Shown here in pieces: positions 6,710-14,873 of a stretch of 16,618 bases of DNA; position 1 is the stretch's first letter, and each line of letters starts with the position of its first letter. This DNA comes from UBA9464 sp003445095 (GTDB taxonomy: Bacteria; Verrucomicrobiota; Verrucomicrobiia; Limisphaerales; UBA9464). Under the pieces are notes generated by a model. It saw only the letters and a program-made list of their open reading frames with translations. It was not told the origin of the DNA and did not search any database. The stretch spans positions 1 through 16,618 of the forward strand of contig DAOMZG010000139.1 of the NCBI GenBank assembly GCA_035437945.1, read 5' to 3'. Position numbers and translations under genes: made by a program.

Positions 6710-7122
6710 GCTTTCTGGTCGATGCCAATGTTATTTCGGAAGCGGTTCGGAGATCGCCGGACGCACAAGTGCTGAACTGGCTTGGGGTTCATGATGCCGA
6801 ACTTTCCATTTCGACCATTACTCTGGGGGAAGTTGAGAAGGGCATCGTCAAACTCCCGGGCGGACCGCGGCGACGCCAATTGGACGCGTGGCTCAATGAA
6901 CTTCGTTCGGCGATGGCGGGAAGGATTCTGGCGTTTGGGGAAACCGAAGCGTCCGCGTGGGCTCACTATTTCGAAAAGCAACGCGCCCTTGGCCGTTTGC
7001 TCCCCTCGATCGACAGTATGATTGCGGCCACCGCCATCGTGCATCGTTTGGCCGTTGCGTCCCGCAACGTCGCGGATTTTCCCGGCGTGAAGGTTGTCAA
7101 TCCGTGGATCAAAGAGTCGTGA
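6706..7122 (+). CDS. vapC: VapC-family PIN-domain toxin ribonuclease
   Basis: 138-residue PIN-domain endoribonuclease, FitB-like, that would cleave RNA (often tRNA or rRNA) when freed from its antitoxin. All four expected acidic residues are visible: Asp6 in LVDANVISE, Glu42 in TLGEVEKG, Asp103 in PSIDSMIAATA and Asp124 in RNVADFPGVKVVNPW. These would bind Mg2+ or Mn2+. The length and C-terminal RNVADF..V.NPW signature are standard for the family. The ATG overlaps the antitoxin stop, so the pair is one transcription unit. Nothing looks damaged, so the system is probably functional. Confidence 0.93.
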   Translation: MSFLVDANVISEAVRRSPDAQVLNWLGVHDAELSISTITLGEVEKGIVKLPGGPRRRQLDAWLNELRSAMAGRILAFGETEASAWAHYFEKQRALGRLLPSIDSMIAATAIVHRLAVASRNVADFPGVKVVNPWIKES

Positions 7123-7193
7123 TCCCCTTCGCAAGACTCAATCGTTTCTCTCAGTTCTCTAAAATTATTCGTGTCGATGACTACGAATATCGG

Positions 7194-7385
7194 CTACTCG
7201 GGTTTCCCTTCACTCGCCCGCCACTCCGCGCCCAGCCGGGCTGCCTCGCGGTCCCGTTCGTCGCCGGTGGAAGTTCCCAACACTTGGCGCCACGTCGGCT
7301 TCGCGATCGGCTTGACCATTTCTTCCAGCCGCTCCACGCGCGCTATCAAGTCGGTCAGCTCTTGCTCCAACGCTCCCGTGTTCAT
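7194..7385 (-). CDS. Small antitoxin-like protein (orphan)
   Basis: 63-residue protein, convergent to vapC. The N-terminal half is a predicted helix or coiled coil (LEQELTDLIARVERLEEMV). The second half is KPTWRQVLGTSTGDERDREAARLGAEWR. This layout (helix, then a Lys/Pro-Trp motif, then an acidic run ending in ARLGxEWR) is like short proteins that commonly precede PIN-domain toxins (PWWEKIxG..DDPxxDEAxRLGREYR pattern). No partner toxin in the same orientation is present, so it may be an orphan antitoxin or a decoy. The ATG at 7385 has GGAAG nine bases upstream. An earlier in-frame ATG at 7409 would add eight residues. Function is inferred from pattern only. Confidence 0.6.
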   Translation of the reverse strand: MNTGALEQELTDLIARVERLEEMVKPIAKPTWRQVLGTSTGDERDREAARLGAEWRASEGKPE

Positions 7386-7524
7386 GAAGGAATTCTTCCA
7401 GTGAACCATCGTTTCGCAAGGACGACCACTGGGGCGAGAACAGAGAACAGATGACCTGGGTCTGCCCTGGCTGGATGCACCGTGTGTACATCGCGGCGGT
7501 CACTCTCGCCGGATGTGATTCGCC

Positions 7525-7549
7525 CTGCGGACTGAAGTCCGCGCTCCAG
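7525..7549. repeat. REP-like palindrome abutting the response regulator stop codon
   Basis: CTGCGGACTGAAGTCCGCGC contains the perfect seven-base stem GCGGACT / AGTCCGC with a two-base loop (7527-7542). On the minus strand it reads GCGCGGACTTCAGTCCGCAG, a motif I recall as widely interspersed in Verrucomicrobiota and Planctomycetota. It lies directly after the response regulator stop (7550), where it could serve as an mRNA 3'-end or transcription stop signal. There is no T-tract. Confidence 0.6.
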
Positions 7550-8197
7550 TCACCCGAGGAACCGAGCCACGGCCTGGGCACGGGTGGCCACGTGCAGCTT
7601 TCCGTAGATGTGATGCAGATGACTGCCGACGGTGCGCATGCTGATCCCCAGTTCCACGGCGACTTCTTCCGGAAGCAGCCCCTGGCTGATCCGCTTCAGC
7701 ACTTCCTGCTCACGCGTGGTGAGCGTTTCCATTTGGAGATGGTGTCCGGTCTTCTCGCGGAAACGCCCGAGCACCAGTCGCGCGACGCCGCTGGACATGG
7801 GGGCTCCTCCAGCATGTATCTCAGCCACTGCCTCCAGGATGCGAGCGGGTGGCACGGGTTTCACCAGGTAACCGCAGGCGCCGGCCGCCAGGGCCGCGAA
7901 CAAACGAGCTGGATCCGAATGAGCGGTGAGGATCAACACCGGCAACTCGGGCCAATGTCGGTTGAGATCGGCCAGCCACGTGACGCCCGGAAGTTTGGGT
8001 AGCTCAAGGTCGAGCACGATGACGTCGGGTCTCGCTAGGGCGAGCTGGCGGGCGGCGCTTTCAGCCGTCGCATGGGCGCTGTCGCAGGCGAAACCCGGAG
8101 AACCTCGGAACAAGGCGGCCAACATACCTCGCGTGTCGGAATCATCTTCGACGATCATAACGCGGATCGGGGAGGGCTGGTTGGACGCGACGGGCAT
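7550..8197 (-). CDS. Two-component response regulator, NarL/FixJ (LuxR-HTH) type
   Basis: 215-residue transcription regulator. The receiver domain (about 11-130) has the acidic pair Glu17-Asp18-Asp19, the phospho-acceptor Asp63 in VIVLDLELPKLPG, the switch Thr in LILTAHSD and the conserved Lys in GYLVKP. The C-terminal LuxR-type helix-turn-helix starts LTTREQEVLKRISQG and has the recognition helix region ISMRTVGSHLHHIYGKLHV. The ATG at 8197 lies four bases after the kinase stop, so the two are co-transcribed and form a cognate pair. An upstream in-frame start at 8257 would overlap the kinase gene by 56 bases and was rejected. Target genes are unknown. Confidence 0.93.
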   Translation of the reverse strand: MPVASNQPSPIRVMIVEDDSDTRGMLAALFRGSPGFACDSAHATAESAARQLALARPDVIVLDLELPKLPGVTWLADLNRHWPELPVLILTAHSDPARLFAALAAGACGYLVKPVPPARILEAVAEIHAGGAPMSSGVARLVLGRFREKTGHHLQMETLTTREQEVLKRISQGLLPEEVAVELGISMRTVGSHLHHIYGKLHVATRAQAVARFLG

Positions 8198-8201
8198 AGG
8201 T

Positions 8202-10034
8202 TTAGGTGGCGTGCGCCGGCAGTAGAGGAAGGCGGAACTCGACACAGGTGCCGCCACCTACCCGAGCCACGATGCGCATCTCCCCATCAAGCGCCTCCAG
8301 GCGTGCTCGCATGTTGGTCAGCCCGCGACCAGCGGACTCAGTGCGACTGGAACCTTTGCCCATTCCGAGGCCATTATCTTCGATTCGAATGTCTAGCAGG
8401 TTCGACTGTACCATTGCCACCAAGCGGATCTCCGAAGCGGAAGCGTGCTTGATGGCATTGTGGAGCGCCTCTTTGACTGCGAGGAAGATCTGTCGACAAA
8501 CCGGCGCGGGAAGGGCCAGGTCCGGAACCTCCCCCGGCAACAGCACGCGGCAGCGGAGGCCGGCAGCGTTTACCAAGGTTTGCGTGTCCTCTGCCAAGTG
8601 AGCCAGCAGGCCGTCGAGGGTGGCACCGACAGGATTGACCGCCCACAAGGCATCTTGGAAGACCTCAGCCAAGTCTCGCGCGGACTGGGAAAGATTGGAG
8701 GACCATTGCGATTCCGACGCGGAGCCGTTCTGCGAGTGGCGGGCTTGGTCGGCCAGCAACGTGATCCGAGTCAATCCCGATCCGACACTGTCGTGTAAGT
8801 CTCGGGCCAGCCGGCTGCGTTCCGTGGCGGTAGCTTCCTCCCGAGCGAGCCGAACTCGGCGGCGGGACCGTCTTGAATGCCATCCCAGCGCGAGGGCCGT
8901 TGCCGCGAGGGCTAGGCCCGCGCCACCGGCCAGACGCAGGTGCTGCCTGCGTTCGGCGCGCATCGCCTCCATCGTGCGCGCTTTCTCAAAGGGCACTGGA
9001 TTCGCCGCGTCTTCCGATCGTCGCCAGAGTTGAAGTCCAGTGCCATTGCCGCCGACCCACAAATTGCCGTCAGGATCTTCGGTCAGACTCCACACCCATT
9101 CCGTTGGGATGGGCGGTTGGGTCATCAGGTGGTTCGAACCGCCTGCGGTCCAGGCCTCCAAGCCCCAACCCGCAGACAGCTTCCAAAAGGTTCCGGTTTG
9201 GCTGGAGGCCGGCAGGAGCATCTGATCGCCGACCACCGCATGACTGGTTTCGACCCGCCTCCATTCTCCCGCTGACCGATGCCACAAATCGGTGGTGCCG
9301 CGCTCTCGAACGGAAACGAGAATCCAGGGGTCGCCGAGCGCTCCGAAGTGAATCGCATGCACCATTTGATTCTCCACGCCCGGCGGCATCGCCACCTCGG
9401 TAAACGTTGCCGCCACCGGATCCAACCGCTGGAGGCTCCGATAAGTGCCGATCCAGATTTGTCCGTCGGGACCTTCCGTGAGGGCCGTGACGTGCACGTC
9501 GTTCAATCCACTGCCGTCGGTGAAGGATCGCCAGTGTCCGTCGTGATACTGGGCAAGCCCGCCGAAAGTACCCACCCACAGGCCGGACCGAGTGTCGGGA
9601 AGGATGCAAAACAGCAAGCCATGGGGCAGCCCGGATTCCTCGTCGAATCGGTCCCACCGGTCGTTTTGCCAGCGGACTACACCTCGGGGCGTGCCCGCCC
9701 ATACCGCGCCGGCGGCATCTTCCACCAGTATTTGGACATCCAGGCTGGGCAGCTCGGGAGTATTCGTTGGAGTGAACACGTCCAGTTGGTTGGCATCCAT
9801 CCGCACCAGGCCGGCGCGGGTGCCCAACCAGAGACGGCCATCGCTTGAGCGCAGGATGGCTTTGACCCGGTTATCCGGCAGCCCGTCGAGCGCGGTCCAC
9901 TGGCGGACGAGCTGGAGTCCGGCGGCGCGATCGGTGAGCGACGCGCCCCAAGCATCGGGCAATCCAAACAGCCTCGCTGCGAGGCCGCCAGTCAACAGCC
10001 AGAGGTGACATGTGGCTAGCGAGGCTCGGGTCAT
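8202..10034 (-). CDS. Membrane sensor histidine kinase with Reg_prop beta-propeller
   Basis: 610-residue sensor kinase of the HisKA_3 (NarX/DesK-like) class. Order of parts: signal or anchor segment (about 1-30); five Reg_prop repeats near residues 51-80, 95-122, 135-163, 176-205 and 310-337, each with a (L/I)W(L/V/I)G motif (WAG in the second); one transmembrane helix near 367-385; dimerisation and phosphotransfer helix with the phospho-His at 414 in RLARDLHDSVGSG; the WAVNP motif; and an ATPase domain with KEALHNAIKHA (N box), IEDNGLGMG (G1) and GRGLTNMRAR (G2). The Y_Y_Y domain that usually follows the propeller is missing. Start: ATG at 10034. The earlier in-frame TTG at 10079 was rejected. 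It pairs with the regulator downstream. The periplasmic ligand is unknown. Confidence 0.93.
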   Translation of the reverse strand: MTRASLATCHLWLLTGGLAARLFGLPDAWGASLTDRAAGLQLVRQWTALDGLPDNRVKAILRSSDGRLWLGTRAGLVRMDANQLDVFTPTNTPELPSLDVQILVEDAAGAVWAGTPRGVVRWQNDRWDRFDEESGLPHGLLFCILPDTRSGLWVGTFGGLAQYHDGHWRSFTDGSGLNDVHVTALTEGPDGQIWIGTYRSLQRLDPVAATFTEVAMPPGVENQMVHAIHFGALGDPWILVSVRERGTTDLWHRSAGEWRRVETSHAVVGDQMLLPASSQTGTFWKLSAGWGLEAWTAGGSNHLMTQPPIPTEWVWSLTEDPDGNLWVGGNGTGLQLWRRSEDAANPVPFEKARTMEAMRAERRQHLRLAGGAGLALAATALALGWHSRRSRRRVRLAREEATATERSRLARDLHDSVGSGLTRITLLADQARHSQNGSASESQWSSNLSQSARDLAEVFQDALWAVNPVGATLDGLLAHLAEDTQTLVNAAGLRCRVLLPGEVPDLALPAPVCRQIFLAVKEALHNAIKHASASEIRLVAMVQSNLLDIRIEDNGLGMGKGSSRTESAGRGLTNMRARLEALDGEMRIVARVGGGTCVEFRLPLLPAHAT

Positions 10035-10374
10035 TCCGTGGATGAGGGAATCCAAAGCGACCGAGGGCGACAGAATCAACCCAGCATTTCACCCGAATTG
10101 ACCTGCGCGCTCGAAATTCCGACCAAACCGCGCCGTGGCGAGTGAGGTAGTGGCGACTCACTCGGAATATCTGTGCTACCACGGGAAACTAAACTTCTTC
10201 ACAAAACCGTACGCTTCGATCGCTTCGATGACGCCTTCCTTGATGCCTAGCCCATCGAGGCTAGCAGGACACCTAGCGGTAGCGATAGTGATGGCGAGGA
10301 GAAGTCTAGCTCAAAACTCTGGTCTTGCGCGAGACGAGAAAACCAAGCGCCCGATAAACGCTCCGTCCGGCTCA
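10035..10374. other. Intergenic region with a small orphan open frame
   Basis: Between the kinase start and the ccsA stop. It should include the promoter of the kinase-regulator operon. A minus-strand open frame at 10176-10310 lacks a start codon but ends in protein-like sequence (GIKEGVIEAIEAYGFVKKFS then FPW and stop), which might be the tail of a decayed gene. CTAGC palindromes (10247-10264: CTAGCCCATCGAGGCTAG) form a small stem. Nothing else recognisable was seen. Confidence 0.35.
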
Positions 10375-12321
10375 TTACGCCGGGACGGCTTCGCGACCTC
10401 TGGGCTTCCGTCCTGTTGGCGTCTTGGGGGGGTCGACTCGCGCCTGGTAACTTCGCCACCAAGTGGGCGGCAGACAGCCCAGCGCGATGAGCAATAGCTG
10501 CGAGGCGGCAAATCCGAGCAGCCACAAAAACGCGCCGCTCATGAACCCGTAACTGTGCAGACCGATGCCGAGCATGTTGGTGCCAAACCACGACCAGCTC
10601 GTGACGATGTTGCCGACGATGACAAGGTTCATTAGGCCTCGCTCACGGACCAGTCCTCCCCAACGCGCGTGCAAGACCAGCGCATTCCACAGGACAATAA
10701 TGAGCGCGCCATTCTCTTTTGGGTCCCAGCCCCAAAATCGTCCCCAGCTTTGATCAGCCCAGATGCCACCAAGAACGGTTCCGATGAAGCTGAAGAGGGT
10801 CGCAAAGCAGACAATCCCGTAGACCATTCGCGCGAGTGATTTACCGGTCGCCTCGTCGAGGCCTTTCGTAAAAACGCCCCGGAGGATATAGATGATCGCC
10901 AGGAACCCCGCGACATACGTGCTGGCGTAACCCAGAGTTACGATCACCACGTGCGTCGCGAGCCAGACATTGGTGTCGAGGACGGCCTGCAGCATCTGCA
11001 GCGTGTCCCCACTGAGGGCGAGGTTGTGGGCAATGATGAGCGTGACGAATCCAAGGGTGCTCCCGACCACCAGTCCGATCGCATTGCGCCAGAATTTCTC
11101 CAAAATCAGGCCGAGCCCCACGGCGCCCCAGCCGATGAAAATGGCTGACGAATATAAGTTGGTGACGGGGGGGCGTCCTTCCAGCGTCATGCGAAAAATC
11201 AGGCCAGCCGTATGGATGACAAAGGCGACCATGATGAGCCACAACGCGGTCTTGCGCGCCCATTCGGCGAAGTTGAACCAATAGAAACACGACAACAGGA
11301 ACGCGACCACGTAGAGCGGGATCGTGTTGTAGAAGGGGGCCATTCGGTTGAACAAAACTTCTCGGGATGCCTTCGCGAGGTCCGGAGCCACCACCGGATT
11401 GCGGGCGAGTTGCTGGCGGTATCCGACAACGGCCGCGTTGAAGTCGGCGGCTTGACCATTTCGAAAAGCCGCGCTCATGGCAGCCCACGAACCTACCGCC
11501 TCTGGCAGCGGCTCATCGCGGATGTGGCTGAGGAGCACTTCGCCTATGCGGCTCCAATCTTCGGACGTTTTACTGGGTGGAGGCGGAATGACCAACGGCG
11601 TTTGCATCTGCTGCGTGACGTCGTAGCGGCTGGCAAAACGGAGCAAACGTTCGAGCGCGTTGGTGTTGTAGGCCCGGCCGGACTGTTGGTCACGCGCCGC
11701 CGCAACACCGGCAGGGATCGCCGCCTCAAACTCAGCCAGCTCCGTCACGAAATTCGTCGTGTCCTGCGGATGCACGCTGTTCTTCAGCCGCAAGTAAAGG
11801 GTCAGTGCGTTTCGCAGTTGGAGGACCGCATGGTCGAAAGCGTTACGCTGAGAAGCGTCCTTCTTTTTCTTGTCTTCCAGAATCCGTTTTGCTTGGTCTT
11901 CGATTTCTTTGAAGCCAGGCTCGAGTTGGTTCCATGAATAATGCTTTCCGTCTTGGCGTTGCGTCTTGTCCGCGTGGGGTAATTTCAGCAACGAAATGAG
12001 ATCGGGATGATTGATGCGGAACACCGGCCAGGCGTCTGCCTCTTCGGGACGCATCGCCACCGTCGCCAGCCACTCGCTGGCGTTGATGACACGCGGCTTC
12101 TCGTTCCAATCTTTCCACGGCTCGAGGTTCGCTTTGCGCCGCTCGCGGATTTGGACCAGCGAGTTAGCCGCCAGTGAGTCCACCGGCTGATGCCGACCGT
12201 TAAACACGACCGGAAGTCGCGCGAAGGACTCCAGGTCGAACTGGGCATTCGGCCCGCTGGCAGCGTTTGGCCGGCTCGCCAGCGTCACTAAGGTCAGCAG
12301 TAGGTAGCAAAAACGATTCAT
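10375..12321 (-). CDS. ccsA: Cytochrome c biogenesis protein CcsA/ResC with long periplasmic N-terminus
   Basis: 648-residue System II haem handling protein. With ResB it carries haem across the membrane and attaches it to CXXCH motifs of apocytochromes. Residues 1-20 form a signal or anchor. Residues 25-325 are a soluble domain starting FARLPVVFNGRHQPVDSLA, related in pattern to the middle part of the fused CcsBA proteins of Bacteroidetes (GR.KP.DTLA). The C-terminal half has about eight to nine membrane helices with the tryptophan-rich WWD motif WGRFWGWDPKE (526-536) and conserved histidines H370, H432, H457 and H589. The ATG at 12321 overlaps the resB stop (ATGA), so translation is coupled. 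A longer in-frame reading to 12810 overlaps resB and was rejected. Typical CcsA is much shorter, so the N-domain is the notable part. Confidence 0.94.
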   Translation of the reverse strand: MNRFCYLLLTLVTLASRPNAASGPNAQFDLESFARLPVVFNGRHQPVDSLAANSLVQIRERRKANLEPWKDWNEKPRVINASEWLATVAMRPEEADAWPVFRINHPDLISLLKLPHADKTQRQDGKHYSWNQLEPGFKEIEDQAKRILEDKKKKDASQRNAFDHAVLQLRNALTLYLRLKNSVHPQDTTNFVTELAEFEAAIPAGVAAARDQQSGRAYNTNALERLLRFASRYDVTQQMQTPLVIPPPPSKTSEDWSRIGEVLLSHIRDEPLPEAVGSWAAMSAAFRNGQAADFNAAVVGYRQQLARNPVVAPDLAKASREVLFNRMAPFYNTIPLYVVAFLLSCFYWFNFAEWARKTALWLIMVAFVIHTAGLIFRMTLEGRPPVTNLYSSAIFIGWGAVGLGLILEKFWRNAIGLVVGSTLGFVTLIIAHNLALSGDTLQMLQAVLDTNVWLATHVVIVTLGYASTYVAGFLAIIYILRGVFTKGLDEATGKSLARMVYGIVCFATLFSFIGTVLGGIWADQSWGRFWGWDPKENGALIIVLWNALVLHARWGGLVRERGLMNLVIVGNIVTSWSWFGTNMLGIGLHSYGFMSGAFLWLLGFAASQLLLIALGCLPPTWWRSYQARVDPPKTPTGRKPRGREAVPA

Positions 12322-13727
12322 GGTGCCTTGCGTTTGCGAGTGAAGCCAACCAGATGGATGGAGAATTGGACGATCAAACCAAGCCCCACGACAAGAGTGC
12401 CGGCATAGGGAGCCAACCAGCTCGGATTCTTCACCACTTGGAACACCGTCACGGGCCGCCCATCGAGATTCATCGTGGATGCGTCCATTTGATGTTGGAA
12501 AAATGTCAGTCCGTCGTAGCGCAACGGATTGTTCATGTAGATGTCCACTTCGCGCTTCTCTCCGGTCCGAAAGTTGTCGATACGCACGCGACTTTGAAAA
12601 TTCTTCGGCGTGTCCGTGCCTTGATACGTCTCGTGGGTGACCCGTTGCAGGTCGAGGGCGAAGGGCTGGTAATACCGTTCGGGACGCAGCACCAGCGTGT
12701 ACGTTTTGCCGGCTACTTCGAGAGTTTGTGGGGCGGTCATCTCGTCCACCAATCGACGAGCGCGCACGAACGGCGCGGGATCGCCTTGCTTTTGAAACGA
12801 GCGCATCCAAGTCACGAACAGCACATTGGCCATGTCCGCATCGCCCGCCCAGGCGGTCAGCGCCCAGCGGCCGAGGACCTGGCCATCCGAACCGACCGCT
12901 TCGACCAAGGCCGTCGGAATATTCTTCGAATCCATCTCCCGGGTCAGCGGTTGCGGCGTGAATTCAAATCGCCGAGCGATCCCGTCCCAAGATGTTTCGC
13001 TGGCTGATCCACCGGAATTTCGCCCGGCGACGTTGGTGCTGCCGGATGTCGGGTCAGCGGAACTCGGGCGCCGAATTTCGGGATCCGAATTCGGCATAAA
13101 CTCTTGGACTCGCAAGGTGAACGGTAACTCCGAGGCCTGGAGTGTCGCGCCGGCGCGCAAGCGGGACTCGGGGAAGGCAACCACATTCTCCGCGCCCGGC
13201 TGGGCGGCGTCCGTTAAGACCGCCAACTCCACCTTGTGAAAATCCTCGGTGAAACTTCGGCTCTCTCCCTCCGCAAAGCGCATCCGACTTTCGCGCGCGA
13301 ACATGTCCGTGGCCAATTGTCCCACCAGCAACATGATCACACCCAAGTGGGTCAAAAAAATGCCCGCCTTCTTCCAGGTGAATTTGAAACGGGTTGCGTG
13401 GGCGGCGAGCAGATTGATGAGCAGGAGGACCCCAAGCAAGTAACCGCCGGGCAAGGGAACCATCACCCATTTCCAGGCAGGATCATGCGGCGACCAGACC
13501 GAGAAGACGGACCGAAAGTATTTGTCCTGCGCGACGTACAACCCGTCTTCGGTCTGCGCCAGCGTCCCAAAGAAAACCACCACGATGCTCAGGGCCAGCA
13601 ATAAGACGGTGAGTCGAAGTGAACTGAAGAGGTCGATCAGCCGACGCCAAACGGGGCGCCGCGTCGCTTGCGGCGGCAAGCCGGCCGGTGGCTGAGTACG
13701 ACGTGATTCAGGGGCGAGAACGCTCAT
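12318..13727 (-). CDS. resB: ResB/Ccs1-family cytochrome c biogenesis protein
   Basis: 469-residue membrane partner of CcsA in System II cytochrome c maturation, thought to hold the apocytochrome and keep its cysteines reduced. Membrane helices are visible near residues 37-56 (LTVLLLALSIVVVFFGTLAQ), 94-112, 119-138 (with His127 in FLTHLGV) and at the C-terminus near 440-463. A periplasmic domain lies between, containing family motifs such as YMNNPLRYDGLTFFQ and the haem-related QVVKNPSW. A flexible Ser/Gly-rich stretch sits around residues 215-250. The start ATG is at 13727. Only 39 bases separate it from the lipoprotein stop upstream, and its stop overlaps the ccsA ATG, so all three are probably one operon. 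Confidence 0.94.
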   Translation of the reverse strand: MSVLAPESRRTQPPAGLPPQATRRPVWRRLIDLFSSLRLTVLLLALSIVVVFFGTLAQTEDGLYVAQDKYFRSVFSVWSPHDPAWKWVMVPLPGGYLLGVLLLINLLAAHATRFKFTWKKAGIFLTHLGVIMLLVGQLATDMFARESRMRFAEGESRSFTEDFHKVELAVLTDAAQPGAENVVAFPESRLRAGATLQASELPFTLRVQEFMPNSDPEIRRPSSADPTSGSTNVAGRNSGGSASETSWDGIARRFEFTPQPLTREMDSKNIPTALVEAVGSDGQVLGRWALTAWAGDADMANVLFVTWMRSFQKQGDPAPFVRARRLVDEMTAPQTLEVAGKTYTLVLRPERYYQPFALDLQRVTHETYQGTDTPKNFQSRVRIDNFRTGEKREVDIYMNNPLRYDGLTFFQHQMDASTMNLDGRPVTVFQVVKNPSWLAPYAGTLVVGLGLIVQFSIHLVGFTRKRKAP

Positions 13728-13766
13728 GGGACCGATGGGATTCAGACGTGAAGGATTGACTCTGCT

Positions 13767-14873
13767 TCACGGATATTTCACGGACTTCAGGAACCGAAGA
13801 AACGGTTCTCGTTCGGCAGCGACGAGCGCATTGTCGCCCGTTAGTTTGTAAAACCAAGTGCGATCGGGCCGAGTCACGATCGCCGCCAACATGCGCTTTC
13901 CCGCCGAGGCCCCTTGTCCTTCTAGATCCACGACAGTGGCTTCATCGCCGCCGGGGAGTTCTACCGCCGTCGTGGTCTTGGCGAGCGTTGCCTCATCGAT
14001 GAGCGACAATTCGAACTGACCGCGCCAACGGTTGACGTTCGCGAGCGCGCCTCCCGCAGCCGGCCCCAGCGCGACCACCGACAGGTCGGCTGCCTGCGCA
14101 TTCGGACCGCTAACCATGAAGCTGGCCAGTCGCATGGTGGAGGCCGGCATGGATTTCCAGTTCGCAGGCACTTCCCAAGTTGGGACCGCCGTGGCGGGTG
14201 GCGGGGCGACCGGCCCACGCATGTCGGCCGCACCGGCGCTTGATGGAGGAGCGGCCGTTGGCGCGGGCGCTCCGGTCTGCACCGACTTGAGCCATGCCTT
14301 AAACTTGTCAGCGTTTTCTCGGACCAGCGCATCCTCGCCCGTTGCTTTGAAAAACACGGTGGTTCCGGGCAACGGCAGCACCGCCGCTAACGTCCGCGAC
14401 TGGAAGCGTTCATCAATCATCGGCTTCTCGCTTACCATCTCGTACCAATCACCGTCATAATCACCGATCTTTACCGATTGGCGCATCTTGGGCAGATCCG
14501 ATTCGGTGATCGCGGCCAATCCCGCTTGGCCGCGCCAACGATTCACATTTTCGAGCATGCTTCCCGACGGGCCTGAGAGCGGGATCACTGAGATGTCGAT
14601 ACTTCGTCCATCGGGGGCAGTAACCGCGTAGCTGGCGATGCGCATCCCACTTTCGGAGGGCTTTTCGATCCAACCGTCCGGAACAATCCACGGTGGTCGT
14701 GGAGCGCTCGCCGGGTCGGCTGGCCCGCCCGCGGAAGTCGCGGCGGTCCCCGAACGGGTTCCAGAGCCAACAGAATCTTTGGGAGCTTGGTAAACTCTAA
14801 CGTCGTCTTCGCGGCGGCAGCCCAAAGCCACCGCCGCGACAGCAACCCCCATCAGCACATAACGACAACGCAT
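13767..14873 (-). CDS. Lipoprotein with internal tandem duplication
   Basis: 368-residue predicted lipoprotein. A hydrophobic N-terminus ends in the lipobox VALGC, with Cys19 as the lipidated residue. After a Ser/Gly/Pro-rich linker come two copies of one domain, about 62-200 and 225-368. Each shows W.VP.(G/N)W, then MR(I/L)AS(Y/F), then a strand ending (D/A)(I/L)SV(I/V), then NVNRWRGQ, and ends with (F/W)(F/Y)K.TG(E/D).ALV and a final LKSV. The copies are separated by an Ala/Pro-rich linker (about 203-224). The family is not one I can name. It lies first in the cytochrome c biogenesis operon, so a role in membrane-face haem or redox protein handling is possible but unproven. The ATG at 14873 was chosen. 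MGVAV at 14852 is an alternative. Confidence 0.85.
   Translation of the reverse strand: MRCRYVLMGVAVAAVALGCRREDDVRVYQAPKDSVGSGTRSGTAATSAGGPADPASAPRPPWIVPDGWIEKPSESGMRIASYAVTAPDGRSIDISVIPLSGPSGSMLENVNRWRGQAGLAAITESDLPKMRQSVKIGDYDGDWYEMVSEKPMIDERFQSRTLAAVLPLPGTTVFFKATGEDALVRENADKFKAWLKSVQTGAPAPTAAPPSSAGAADMRGPVAPPPATAVPTWEVPANWKSMPASTMRLASFMVSGPNAQAADLSVVALGPAAGGALANVNRWRGQFELSLIDEATLAKTTTAVELPGGDEATVVDLEGQGASAGKRMLAAIVTRPDRTWFYKLTGDNALVAAEREPFLRFLKSVKYP

Noticed and set aside
8878..9848. Several plus-strand open frames of 110-190 codons within the kinase gene
   Set aside because: All are antisense to the kinase, which has clear catalytic motifs.
12322..12810. Upstream extension of the ccsA frame
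   Set aside because: It would run antisense-free but out of frame through the end of resB. The ATG at 12321 overlaps the resB stop and is followed by a signal-like segment.
13054..13470. 138-codon minus-strand frame within resB
   Set aside because: It is a second frame of the same strand over conserved ResB coding sequence, with no motif of its own.
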